This document shows, piece by piece, positions 38,404 to 47,375 of a DNA stretch of 48,968 nt. Every line of letters starts with the position of its first letter. Positions within the stretch are counted from its first letter, which is position 1. The stretch covers positions 1-48,968 of the forward strand of contig VKHL01000195.1 of the NCBI GenBank assembly GCA_015146655.1, read 5' to 3'. The notes beneath the pieces were generated by a model, which searched no databases, was not told the origin of the DNA, and saw only the letters and a list, made by a program, of their open reading frames with translations. A program made the translations under genes and the position numbers. Source of the DNA: Ochromonas danica. Its lineage: Eukaryota > Sar > Chrysophyceae > Chromulinales > Chromulinaceae.

Positions 38404-39216
38404 TCAAGCATTGTTATCAACAGGGTATTGTACAAGGAGTCCAAACTTCAGTTCTGTCTGAGGAGATTGCCGATCAATAGAGCCACTAGAATTCAGCGAA
38501 GAGGCGTCTCCAAAGTCAGCGGAGGGGATTTTCTCCACAGTTCTGGAAGACGAGCGTTTAGTAGCTGGGCGGCTTCCTCCATTGCCATTTGTTGGCTTTT
38601 CAGACGTAGGTAAAACTTTCTTATCAAACGTATGGAGCTCACGCAAGTTAATGGAGCTTCCCGAGTTTAACCTTTTCATCGGTTGACTATTCGGAGTAGA
38701 GCCAGTAAGCACGGATTGTTGGAGGTTTTGGCTTCCAAGAATTGTTTCTCCTACCAGCAATTCAGAGGGTTGCCATAACTTGCTCGCTGTAGGACATTTA
38801 ATACTCTCCTTGATTTCTATCATTTGTGCCTTGGTGTACACGATCTTGTTACGCGGTTCATGCTGAGGACTGGCGACCAGTTCATCCAACCATCTGTTTC
38901 CAATAAAATCAGTATCTTGACGACTTTCTTCTTGCTCTGATAGTTTAGGATTCACTGACAACTCTTCGAGCCGCAACCAAAGAGATGCAGTACTACTCTC
39001 CGTCCCTTCTTCAATGCCGCCCCCTGTAGTTGTTGAAGCTTTGATCGGAGGAACGGAAAGTGGAGTAAGGATAGAAGGATCTAACAATGAACTTGCTAAT
39101 CCCGAAGATGGTTCACAACGATTCCCACCAAAGATAAACGTCTCCAAGATGGAAACTCGAGCATCCAATTTCTCTAAGAGATCATAGATATTATCAGGGG
39201 CACCTATTCTATCCAT
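38404..39216 (-). CDS. Hypothetical protein with 4E-T-like eIF4E-binding motif
   Basis: 270-aa largely disordered protein. The one recognisable element is IVYTKAQMIEIKESIKCP (about residues 125-142): it fits the canonical eIF4E-binding pattern Y-x4-L/M-hydrophobic (YTKAQMI) and closely resembles the eIF4E-transporter 4E-T site (YTKEELLDIKE). A helical N-terminus (DNIYDLLEKLDARVSILETF) may form a short coiled coil. The C-terminal half is rich in Ser/Asn/Thr with basic-Ser sites (KRSSSRT). A role in translation repression or mRNA decay bodies is inferred from one motif. Convergent with the ATAD3-type gene, 87 nt apart. Confidence 0.65.
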   Translation of the reverse strand: MDRIGAPDNIYDLLEKLDARVSILETFIFGGNRCEPSSGLASSLLDPSILTPLSVPPIKASTTTGGGIEEGTESSTASLWLRLEELSVNPKLSEQEESRQDTDFIGNRWLDELVASPQHEPRNKIVYTKAQMIEIKESIKCPTASKLWQPSELLVGETILGSQNLQQSVLTGSTPNSQPMKRLNSGSSINLRELHTFDKKVLPTSEKPTNGNGGSRPATKRSSSRTVEKIPSADFGDASSLNSSGSIDRQSPQTELKFGLLVQYPVDNNA

Positions 39217-39781
39217 GCTTGTCTTCTCCTCTTGATGAATGCCTTGACTCGTAATCTCTGACTCTGACTGTAGGACCCCTGTACTCTATCCCACTAGTCT
39301 CTTTCCTTGGACGGTGGGCTTCCTATCAGATGAGGATTTGATTGTGATGTCATAGTTCTGGCGTATCTATGGCAATGCAGACTGAAACCTCTCTTTGCTC
39401 CCTGCTCTGTTTGTGTGGGGGATCTTAATCCCCTGGTTTCTAATCCCTTGCATAAAGTCTGTTTTTTAGCTCTAGAGCTGCTCAACCATGGAAAGCACAA
39501 TGGAATGTTCCATGGAATGGTGGAATAAAGAAGTGAAGCGATTCGACATCAAAGAAGAAACAAGCAAAGATTCATCAGATCTTGATCCCTGCCTCATTAT
39601 CAATATTACACTAACCTTCATCCAAAAATCTTCTATTGCCACTATCCTTCTATTATTTTCAACAAATTTTAAATCCAATTGTTTTTTTACTAAGATCTTG
39701 CATATCTCATCTAATTATCACATACACCACGGAAGATTTCCAGATTTCTTTCTTTGAAATTTCCCTCTTCGTTATTTACTG
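39217..39781. other. Divergent intergenic region
   Basis: 565 nt between the eIF4E-motif gene and the giant receptor gene. Short frames on both strands (68-89 codons) overlap and have no domain. GGAATGTTCCATGGAATGG near 39501 is a small imperfect palindrome. Confidence 0.4.
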
Positions 39782-40423
39782 ATGTTTTCCACCTGGGTCG
39801 ATCAGAAGATTGAGAGGAAGAGAGCAAGCCCTTTCTCAGTCTTCTGTATTGTCTTGGCACTTCTCAGTGCTCTTTGTCATCCTGCCCAGGCATCATGGAA
39901 GCAAGTCGGCTCCAACGTTTCGGGGGATCAATCTAATGAGCATTTCACCACCTCCTTTTCAATAAGAGACGATGGTAATGTTTTCATTGTGGGTTCTAAT
40001 CATTATGATGCTGGTGCTTTAAACAATGCTGGCAGAGCCCGAGTCTATTATTTTCTAGAAGGCACAGGGTGGACCAAGTTGGGAAACGACATCTTGGGTC
40101 AGCAATCATTCGAATTTAATGGCTGCTCAGTTGCCATAAGTGGTGATGGCAGCAGAATTTGTGTGGGTTCCTCTGGTTATACTGCTCCACTGTCATCAAT
40201 TTCTGCCGCTGGTCGAGCACGAGTCTTCGCCTTGAACGGTGGAGTATGGACACAGTTGGGAATTCAGATTGCAGGCGATCAAGTAAATGAATATGCTGGT
40301 TCCTGTGTATCGCTAAGTTATAATGGGAGTGTGGTTGCTGTGGGATCTCATGGATCTCATGGGTTTTCGTCGACTGTGGTGGACGAGTGCGGATATATTC
40401 CTTTAATGGATCAGCTTGGTTAA
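39782..40423 (+). CDS. Giant cell-surface protein, part 1: signal peptide and propeller blades 1-3
   Basis: Opens with a signal peptide (hydrophobic VFCIVLALLSALCHPAQAS after a basic start). Three repeats of about 60 aa follow, each with W-x-Q/K-V/L-G-x-x-I-x-G-x-Q-x-x-E at its start and G-D/N-G-x-x-I-x-VGS-x-x-Y later (SWKQVG, GWTKLG, VWTQLG). They resemble the FG-GAP-like beta-propeller repeats of integrin-type and bacterial surface proteins. The frame is lost at about 40375-40381, reading GTGGTGGACGAG where the equivalent point of the next repeat (40548-40558) reads GGCTGGACGAG: one base, most simply the C of a GCT codon, is absent. The product continues in the next frame (part 2). The premature stop at 40423 is thus a lesion or a sequencing error. 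Confidence 0.8.
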   Translation: MFSTWVDQKIERKRASPFSVFCIVLALLSALCHPAQASWKQVGSNVSGDQSNEHFTTSFSIRDDGNVFIVGSNHYDAGALNNAGRARVYYFLEGTGWTKLGNDILGQQSFEFNGCSVAISGDGSRICVGSSGYTAPLSSISAAGRARVFALNGGVWTQLGIQIAGDQVNEYAGSCVSLSYNGSVVAVGSHGSHGFSSTVVDECGYIPLMDQLG

Positions 40424-43400
40424 AGTTGGGAGGAGATATTCAAGGTACTAAGACAAATGAATACAGTGGCAGATCATTGTCTTTGAATGCTGACGGGAGT
40501 ATTATTGCAATAGCTTCTTATGGATATAACTCGCTGTCGTTTTCAATGGCTGGACGAGTGCGGATATTTTCATATCTTCTGGGGTCAGGGTGGGCTCAGA
40601 TGGGAAGGGAAATAGTGGGAGTACAGGCGACGGAAAATTTGGGTATGTCGATTGCATTAAATGGTGACGGAAAGAGAATAGTGATAGGAAGCAGCGGTTA
40701 TGATGTAACAGTTTCTTCTGGAGGACTAATTAATGATGCTGGGAGAGTATGTGTATATTCATACAACCGCGGCTATGGTTGGACCTTATTAGGTAATCAA
40801 ATATTCGGTACCCAACAAACCGGAGGTTTTGGTATGTCTGTATCAATAAGTAAGGATGGAAATATGATAGCTGCCGGCTGCCCTAATTACTATTTCGTAC
40901 CCTCGAATGCAGCATCTATCGTGGACCTAGTGCAAGCATACTTATACAGTGCTAGCACAACAGGATGGATTCAAGTGGCTGATGATGTTAAAGGCGTTCA
41001 GATTGGTGAGAATTGTGGTAGTGTTGTTTCCTTGAGTGGAAGCGGGGGAGTTTTAGGTGTTGGCTGTCCTTACTACGATCCATCGTCTTCACTTTCTGAC
41101 GTAGGTCGTCTTCGTATGTATGTCTCTAACACCACTATCCCAAGCTCGCGGCCGAGTAGACAGCCTACCTCCCAACCTTCCAATCAACCGAGCAGACAAC
41201 CTACCACTCAACCCACATCTCAACCTTCCTATCAACCTACATCACAACCTTCTAACCAACCTTCTAACCAACCTACCTCTCAACCAAGTTCCCAACCCAC
41301 CTCTCAACCCAGGTCACACCCTAGTAGACAGCCTACCTCCCAACCTTCCAATCAACCGAGCAGACAACCTACCACTCAACCCACATCTCAACCTTCCTAT
41401 CAACCTACATCACAACCTTCTAACCAACCTTCTAACCAACCTACCTCTCAACCAAGTTCCCAACCCACCTCTCAACCCAGGTCACACCCTAGTAGACAGC
41501 CTACCTCCCAACCTTCCAATCAACCGAGCAGACAACCTACCACTCAACCCACATCTCAACCTTCCTATCAACCTACATCACAACCTTCTAACCAACCTTC
41601 TAACCAACCTACCTCTCAACCAAGTTCCCAACCCACCTCTCAACCCAGTTCACACCCAAGTAGACAGCCTACCTCCCAACCTACCACTCGGCCTTCATCA
41701 CAGCCATCTAACCAACCCAGCTCTCAACCAAGTTCCCAACCAACATCTCAACCTAGTTCACACCCTAGTAGACAGCCTACCTCCCAACCTTCCAATCAAC
41801 CGAGCAGACAACCTACCACTCAACCCACATCTCAACCTTCCTATCAACCTACATCACAACCTTCTAACCAACCTTCTAACCAACCTACCTCTCAACCAAG
41901 TTCCCAACCCACCTCTCAACCCAGTTCACACCCAAGTAGGCAGCCTACCTCCCAACCTTCCAATCAACCGAACAGACAACCTACCACTCAACCCACATCT
42001 CAACCTTCCTATCAACCTACATCGCAACCTTCTAACCAACCTTCTAACCAACCTACCTCTCAACCAAGTTCCCAACCCACCTCTCAACCCAGTTCACACC
42101 CAAGTAGGCAGCCTACCTCCCAACCTTCCAATCAACCGAACAGACAACCTACCACTCAACCCACATCTCAACCTTCCTATCAACCTACATCGCAACCTTC
42201 TAACCAACCTTCTAACCAACCTACCTCTCAACCAAGTTCCCAACCCACCTCTCAACCCAGTTCACACCCAAGTAGGCAGCCTACCTCCCAACCTTCCAAT
42301 CAACCGAACAGACAACCTACCACTCAACCCACATCTCAACCTTCCTATCAACCTACATCGCAACCTTCTAACCAACCTTCTAACCAACCTACCTCTCAAC
42401 CAAGTTCCCAACCCACCTCTCAACCCAGTTCACACCCAAGTAGGCAGCCTACCTCCCAACCTTCCAATCAACCGAACAGACAACCTACCACTCAACCCAC
42501 ATCTCAACCTTCCTATCAACCTACATCGCAACCTTCTAACCAACCTTCTAACCAACCTACCTCTCAACCAAGTTCCCAACCAACATCTCAACCTAGTTCA
42601 CACCCTAGTAGACAGCCTACCTCCCAACCTTCCAATCAACCGAGCAGACAACCTACCACTCAACCCACATCTCAACCTTCCTATCAACCTACATCACAAC
42701 CTTCTAACCAACCTTCTAACCAACCTACCTCTCAACCAAGTTCCCAACCCACCTCTCAACCCAGGTCACACCCTAGTAGACAGCCTACCTCCCAACCTCC
42801 CACTCGGCCTTCATCACAGCCATCTAACCAACCCAGCTCTCAACCAAGTTCCCAACCAACATCTCAACCTACCAATCAGCCTGCTAACCAACCTTCTAAC
42901 CAACCTAGCTCCCAGCCAAGTTCTCAACCCACCTCTCAACCCAGTTCACACCCAAGTAGACAGCCTACCTCCCAACCTTCCAATCAACCCAGCTGTCAAC
43001 CTTCCATTCAACCGAGGAGCAAACAGCCTGTCACTCAGCCTACATCGCAACCATCTGACCAACCAAGTACCCAACCCAGCTTTCAACCTTCCATTCAACC
43101 CAGCGGACAGCCTAGTGAGCAACCATCATCACAGCATATGGTTCATCCTAGCTCCCAACCCAGCGCTCATCCCACATTACGTACAGGCTTTCAGTTCAGC
43201 GGTCAGCCAACTACTCAACCTACACTTCAGCTTAGTTTCCCACCAAGCTCCCTGTCGACGTCGTTACAGACCATTCGAACCAGCTCACAACCAAGCACAC
43301 AGCCCACCTTTCAAAATACTGTCCAGCCTTCCGCTTTGCCTTCTGCTCAACTGCACACTTTGCAACCTACATATGCTTCATCAAACACGCATTCTATTGC

Positions 43401-44802
43401 CCCCACACGTGCTCCAACAGTAGCTGGTCGGGTAACAACCGTGGTAGCCTCGAATAGCAGCACAGCCACTGTGCAGGTGTCAGGACAGAAAGTCACGATA
43501 GGAGGTCTGTCCAATTCCTCAGTGGCCACAGTGACCGTGACCTCATCAGGTTCTTTGCCATCTTCAAGCAACGCCAATGCTAGTTCTTTAGCCTCAAAGC
43601 TGGAGTCTGATATCGTGACAGTGGCAGTGACAAACGCTTCGAGCAGCAATGTGCAGGCGACTGTGAACATCTCAGTTTCCAGCTCCTCATCTAGTAAGAA
43701 TAACTCTTCTGTGTTGGTATTCGAGCACAACTGCACATCTGAGAATAGGGAAGAAGTGGTGTTCAATTGTTCGGATGCTGATGTGCTATATAACTTGACC
43801 TGTTCGGGTGAGGCAGCCGCTGAGGTGAAGCAACAATGTCCAGTCTCTCAGCTGCAATGTAGTGTAATTGACATGAACACATACCATGTGGTGGATAGAG
43901 ATTACTGTACGGTGGTGTCAACAACGAGCACTTCTGTGCTATGTAGATGTGGCTACAGCAGCAATAGCAGCAGCTCATCTACTTCTGCTCCTTCCTCCTC
44001 TCCGACGTCCAAGAGTAGCTCTGTAAGCGTGGCCGTGACATCTGAGTATGTAGCTGGAGACTTCTCTGCGACGGTGTCAGGGATAGGAGGAATATCATCT
44101 GCGGCTGCGGTGGAAGGAACGACTGCGGTGTTGTCTGCGTTTGGAGGTTGGTGGTTGGTGGGTTTGCTGCTGATGGGGAGTATGTTGTTTCGAGTGGATT
44201 TGTTTCAAGGATGGCGAAGTGGAAGAGAGATGCGGAAGAAAGTGGAGAAGATGATGCAAATGGTGTGGTTGTGTATGGTGAAGGGGATGCGAGGTTGGAG
44301 GGTGGCGATGCCATTGGATGAATCCCCTTCATCATTGTTCAAGGAGTTGGAAAATCAAGGCGTTGGGGAAGAAGAGAAAGTGGTGCGTTATGTTTGGATG
44401 CGATATGTGTCGGAGGTGATGCCGAAGGTGTATCGTCCTCGACCTTGGCTGCATCGCATGCTGGGAGAGCTGTGTAGTCGTCATGAGTATTTGGATTTGC
44501 TGTTAGACTTGTTGGGCTTCAGTGAAGAGGTAGAAGAAGAAGAAGAAGAAGAAGAAGAAGAAGAGAAGGAAAAGGGGGACGAAAGCGAGGATCAGGTGAA
44601 AGAGAAGAGTTCCAGAGACAATGCAGCCAAAGGCGAAGTGAAGCAGAGCCAAGAAAAGAGAAGGTGGTTTGCTTGGAAGGTGAGACTTGGAGATAGAGGG
44701 TGGAAGATGGTATCGGATGTGTTGAGGTTGTGGACTTCCTTCACCATCTCTTGTTTCTTGTTGGCGTGGCTGTATGATCTCCAGTATCCAGATGATGACT
44801 AA
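40387..44802 (+). CDS. Giant cell-surface protein, part 2: blades 4-7, PTSQPS stalk, Cys-rich region, first TM helices
   Basis: Continues the gene that begins at 39782 after a one-base frameshift; the GTG at 40387 is not a start. Blades 4-7 (AWLKLG, GWAQMG, GWTLLG, GWIQVA; to about 41130) complete seven repeats, the number of a closed propeller. A PSxQPTSQPS stalk of over 700 residues follows (41140-43400, repeats listed separately), then a Ser/Thr/Val-rich domain and a Cys-rich juxtamembrane region ending VLCRCGYSSN (about 43720-43970), somewhat like the GPS region of polycystins and adhesion GPCRs. Two membrane helices lie at about 44130-44190 (WWLVGLLLMGSMLF) and 44710-44780 (LWTSFTISCFLLAWLYDL), separated by a cytosolic loop with a poly-Glu tract. 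The frame stops at 44800-44802, but a minus-one shift at 44797-44801 continues into part 3. Confidence 0.82.
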   Translation: MRIYSFNGSAWLKLGGDIQGTKTNEYSGRSLSLNADGSIIAIASYGYNSLSFSMAGRVRIFSYLLGSGWAQMGREIVGVQATENLGMSIALNGDGKRIVIGSSGYDVTVSSGGLINDAGRVCVYSYNRGYGWTLLGNQIFGTQQTGGFGMSVSISKDGNMIAAGCPNYYFVPSNAASIVDLVQAYLYSASTTGWIQVADDVKGVQIGENCGSVVSLSGSGGVLGVGCPYYDPSSSLSDVGRLRMYVSNTTIPSSRPSRQPTSQPSNQPSRQPTTQPTSQPSYQPTSQPSNQPSNQPTSQPSSQPTSQPRSHPSRQPTSQPSNQPSRQPTTQPTSQPSYQPTSQPSNQPSNQPTSQPSSQPTSQPRSHPSRQPTSQPSNQPSRQPTTQPTSQPSYQPTSQPSNQPSNQPTSQPSSQPTSQPSSHPSRQPTSQPTTRPSSQPSNQPSSQPSSQPTSQPSSHPSRQPTSQPSNQPSRQPTTQPTSQPSYQPTSQPSNQPSNQPTSQPSSQPTSQPSSHPSRQPTSQPSNQPNRQPTTQPTSQPSYQPTSQPSNQPSNQPTSQPSSQPTSQPSSHPSRQPTSQPSNQPNRQPTTQPTSQPSYQPTSQPSNQPSNQPTSQPSSQPTSQPSSHPSRQPTSQPSNQPNRQPTTQPTSQPSYQPTSQPSNQPSNQPTSQPSSQPTSQPSSHPSRQPTSQPSNQPNRQPTTQPTSQPSYQPTSQPSNQPSNQPTSQPSSQPTSQPSSHPSRQPTSQPSNQPSRQPTTQPTSQPSYQPTSQPSNQPSNQPTSQPSSQPTSQPRSHPSRQPTSQPPTRPSSQPSNQPSSQPSSQPTSQPTNQPANQPSNQPSSQPSSQPTSQPSSHPSRQPTSQPSNQPSCQPSIQPRSKQPVTQPTSQPSDQPSTQPSFQPSIQPSGQPSEQPSSQHMVHPSSQPSAHPTLRTGFQFSGQPTTQPTLQLSFPPSSLSTSLQTIRTSSQPSTQPTFQNTVQPSALPSAQLHTLQPTYASSNTHSIAPTRAPTVAGRVTTVVASNSSTATVQVSGQKVTIGGLSNSSVATVTVTSSGSLPSSSNANASSLASKLESDIVTVAVTNASSSNVQATVNISVSSSSSSKNNSSVLVFEHNCTSENREEVVFNCSDADVLYNLTCSGEAAAEVKQQCPVSQLQCSVIDMNTYHVVDRDYCTVVSTTSTSVLCRCGYSSNSSSSSTSAPSSSPTSKSSSVSVAVTSEYVAGDFSATVSGIGGISSAAAVEGTTAVLSAFGGWWLVGLLLMGSMLFRVDLFQGWRSGREMRKKVEKMMQMVWLCMVKGMRGWRVAMPLDESPSSLFKELENQGVGEEEKVVRYVWMRYVSEVMPKVYRPRPWLHRMLGELCSRHEYLDLLLDLLGFSEEVEEEEEEEEEEEKEKGDESEDQVKEKSSRDNAAKGEVKQSQEKRRWFAWKVRLGDRGWKMVSDVLRLWTSFTISCFLLAWLYDLQYPDDD
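41155..42954 (+). repeat. Tandem array of 168-bp (56-aa) repeats coding the PTSQPS stalk
   Basis: Units start with AGTAG(A/G)CAGCCTACCTCC at 41155, 41323, 41491, 41659, 41767, 41935, 42103, 42271, 42439, 42607 and 42775. Nine are exactly 168 bp; the unit at 41659 is 108 bp and the one at 42775 is 180 bp, and these two share an alternative interior (ACTCGGCCTTCATCACAGCC). Copies are nearly identical, and those at 41935-42606 form a subtype (AACAGA, CATCGCAACC). After 42955 the array degenerates to 43400. Each unit consists of smaller 12-18-nt PSxQP words. Confidence 0.95.
44530..44580 (+). repeat. (GAA)n poly-Glu tract
   Basis: A run of GAAGAA units at about 44530-44565 coding Glu in the cytosolic loop between the first two membrane helices. 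Such tracts vary in length. Confidence 0.85.
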
Positions 44803-44807
44803 CTAGA

Positions 44808-47375
44808 GTGAGTTGCGTGGCAAAGAAGTCTCCCTTGGATTCGAGTCAAAGCTATTGTAAATGGATTCCCGCGCAGGCATTGGTGGCAGGGTTATTGGTG
44901 GAATCGAAGAAGAACACTGTGTTATCCTCAAAGACTCTGTCCTCGACCTTGACTGATGATGAGCTCCATGAGCAATGTTTGTACGCAGATGAAGGGGCCT
45001 CGTTGCTGGCAACGATGTTGGTGGCGGTGGTGGTATCCTTCATCTCGACGGTAGTGATGAGTATAATGAATGCCTTGTTCTCGATAATAATGGCTCCCAT
45101 AGCGAAGGTCAGGGTGAGAAGTAGAGGGAAGGTGTTGGATGAGGTGTCCGAGAAGAGAGTGGCGGACGACGAAGGACAAATGCAAGGAAGAGGAGAGGAG
45201 GAAGAAGCATCATGGCTTACATTGGGATTGTATTTGTTGGGTGAGCTGCTTCGAGTGGATTTGTTGGGTCGTGTGGCTCATGTGGATGTATCGGAGAAGC
45301 TGAGGCGTTGTCGAGGGCTGTTTTTGCAGGAGATGTCGAAGTCAGGAAGGGGTATGCTAGAGGTGAGGGAAGAAAATGTGAAAGAAGAGCTGCAGCAGTA
45401 TCAAGCTAAGCAAGAGGGTTCAGTGCAATACGGAGATGAAGAGTTCGGAGAAGTAACGAAGGGTGATTCTGCGAAAGAGATGAACAACGGAAACAGTGAA
45501 GTGTTACACACTGCGATGCAACAAGCTCATGAGAAGCTGCTTTGTCATGCTGAAGACAGCGATGCAAGGGCAACCACGTTATTGCATCTTTGTTTGCTTG
45601 ATTTGGTTCTTGATAGGCCTCTCCTTCATGGTAACTCATTGCCACCCAATAGTCACAATGCTGAGGTGGCGGGGAAGTTGGTTTGGCAGACGATAATGAA
45701 GAACTATCGAATGCCAGCTCCCAGGGTATCTTTGTGGATGCAATGTGTGTTTGGGATGTTGATAACATCCTCGAATATGGGTGCTTTGCTGTATATCGGC
45801 TTGAAAGGTCTGGATAGAGGAAAGGTATGGCAAAGTAGTTTCTTGCAGGCTTGTGCCATTCAATGGGCGATGGATGTAGTGTTTGTGTCCACGGTGGAGA
45901 TCTTGTTGGTGGACTTTGGATTACCAGGGTTAGTGTATGGCGAGGTGCTATTGCGCGGCTATATGGGTTTGTTGAAGATGACGGAGGGGTTGTTGGTGCA
46001 TGTGAGGAATGAGCGACGAGGAGTTCCAAGAAGAAGAAGAACAAGCATGAAAGTGCAGTCCATGGTGATGGTGACGTTGTTTTCAAGAGCTATGGAGAGG
46101 TTAGCATATGTTGAGGTGTGTAGTGGCATTCCAGAGGCGATGATGGTGAAGTTGTGCGCGGCAGGAAGGAGCGCTGGAGAGATGGCAGACATGAAGAATA
46201 GTCTGTTAAGAAGGAAGCGTCGAGTGAAGGTCACATCCGATGATGACAGAAAGGCAGTGGGGAGGGGTCGACCAGGTGATGATGTATCGCTTAGGCAAGG
46301 AGAAGGTGTTGTCACTTTATCACCAGAGCCAGTGGAAAGATGTAAAGCCAGTGGCAGCGGGGTCGGTTTATGGGCGTCTACTTTATCTTTATCTTCGTCA
46401 TTATCGTCGTGGAGGCTCAGAGGCAGTAGGAAGTGGAGCAAGAGGACCGCTTCTGTGGTGCCTGTGACAAACGACCAGAGAGGAGAAGTGGGTGGTAGTG
46501 TAGGGATGGTTGAGTTGGCAAGTGGTATTGAGGGAGGTGTGGCGGTGGGTCAAGGTGTTTCTGCTGATTCAGGAGAAGGAAGTGATGGGAGAGGAAGCAA
46601 GAATGAGGGTGGCGATTGTTGGAAGTGGATGTTCTGGTTGATATCGAGGCTGTCCTTGGTGCAACAGAGGTTGCTTGTGCGTTTCTCAGCTCCCCTGGTT
46701 CTGGCAGGAGTGACGTTAGCATGGTCCGAGCTGCAGCAGGTGAAGAAGAAGGGTGGAGGAGGGAGATTAAGAGGAGTGGAGTTGTTGTCTGTCTGTGAGG
46801 CATTTTTGGTCTTGTTAATCATTTTAGTGGCATTGAGTTCAGTTTGGAAGTCAATGTCAGCTCAGAATGGCTGGCTGTCATTGTATTGGCAGTTGTTTCG
46901 TCAGTCAATGGTATCGTTGGCTAATGAGGAGGTCGAGGCAGCGAAAGAAAGGCAAATGGAAGGGGAGATGTTTAGCAATTACGTGCAAGATAATGGTGAG
47001 GCTGCCTCTGCGGGATTGGAGATGAGGAGAGGTTGGGAAAATGAGAAATCTAGTGAGGGTGATAGTTTACTGGCTTTGCTACGTTTGGGGAAAGAGAAGT
47101 CGATCAGTTGTGATGAAAGTGATGTTGACGAGGGAGGCGTAGAAAACAATGCTATTGCTATTGGCTATAGTACTCTAAATAATAGTACTTCTTCCTCCTC
47201 AAGCATGAGTAGTAACAACGAAATATTCTTAAGCGATACTGATAGCGATGAGAATTATAGACTGCCCTCGTGTATTCTTTCGGATTCAAGTTCTAGCTGT
47301 GATAATGACCGCTATGTCAACACCCCAGCGTTGCAGGTAGAAGATGATATTCGGATAGTGGACGTGCGACAGTAG
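44808..47375 (+). CDS. Giant cell-surface protein, part 3: multi-pass membrane region
   Basis: Frame open from 44799 (just after a TGA) to 47375. It has no ATG near its start, only GTG at 44808, and the first Met codon stands inside a membrane helix. It is therefore best read as the continuation of part 2 after a minus-one shift (DLQYPDDD then LTRVSC). Hydrophobic helices appear at about 45002-45096, 45724-45810, 45833-45940, 46671-46740 and 46780-46850, which with the two in part 2 make about seven. Large charged cytosolic loops separate them (a KKS/RRK-rich loop at 46200-46460). The C-terminus is acidic and Ser-rich. The loops repeat a motif of the part 2 cytosolic segment (LLRVDLLGRV compared with LFRVDLFQGW). 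No known transporter or receptor signature is certain; the layout recalls polycystin-1-like proteins. Confidence 0.72.
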   Translation: MSCVAKKSPLDSSQSYCKWIPAQALVAGLLVESKKNTVLSSKTLSSTLTDDELHEQCLYADEGASLLATMLVAVVVSFISTVVMSIMNALFSIIMAPIAKVRVRSRGKVLDEVSEKRVADDEGQMQGRGEEEEASWLTLGLYLLGELLRVDLLGRVAHVDVSEKLRRCRGLFLQEMSKSGRGMLEVREENVKEELQQYQAKQEGSVQYGDEEFGEVTKGDSAKEMNNGNSEVLHTAMQQAHEKLLCHAEDSDARATTLLHLCLLDLVLDRPLLHGNSLPPNSHNAEVAGKLVWQTIMKNYRMPAPRVSLWMQCVFGMLITSSNMGALLYIGLKGLDRGKVWQSSFLQACAIQWAMDVVFVSTVEILLVDFGLPGLVYGEVLLRGYMGLLKMTEGLLVHVRNERRGVPRRRRTSMKVQSMVMVTLFSRAMERLAYVEVCSGIPEAMMVKLCAAGRSAGEMADMKNSLLRRKRRVKVTSDDDRKAVGRGRPGDDVSLRQGEGVVTLSPEPVERCKASGSGVGLWASTLSLSSSLSSWRLRGSRKWSKRTASVVPVTNDQRGEVGGSVGMVELASGIEGGVAVGQGVSADSGEGSDGRGSKNEGGDCWKWMFWLISRLSLVQQRLLVRFSAPLVLAGVTLAWSELQQVKKKGGGGRLRGVELLSVCEAFLVLLIILVALSSVWKSMSAQNGWLSLYWQLFRQSMVSLANEEVEAAKERQMEGEMFSNYVQDNGEAASAGLEMRRGWENEKSSEGDSLLALLRLGKEKSISCDESDVDEGGVENNAIAIGYSTLNNSTSSSSSMSSNNEIFLSDTDSDENYRLPSCILSDSSSSCDNDRYVNTPALQVEDDIRIVDVRQ

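Noticed and set aside
41155-42954. Regular repeats suggesting a CRISPR array
   Set aside because: Units are contiguous 168-bp tandem copies without spacers, inside a eukaryotic coding sequence.
41120-43423. 767-codon open frame rich in N, L and P overlapping the stalk
   Set aside because: It is the second frame of the CAACC-type repeat, which has no stops in any plus frame; the PTSQPS frame continues into folded domains, this one does not.
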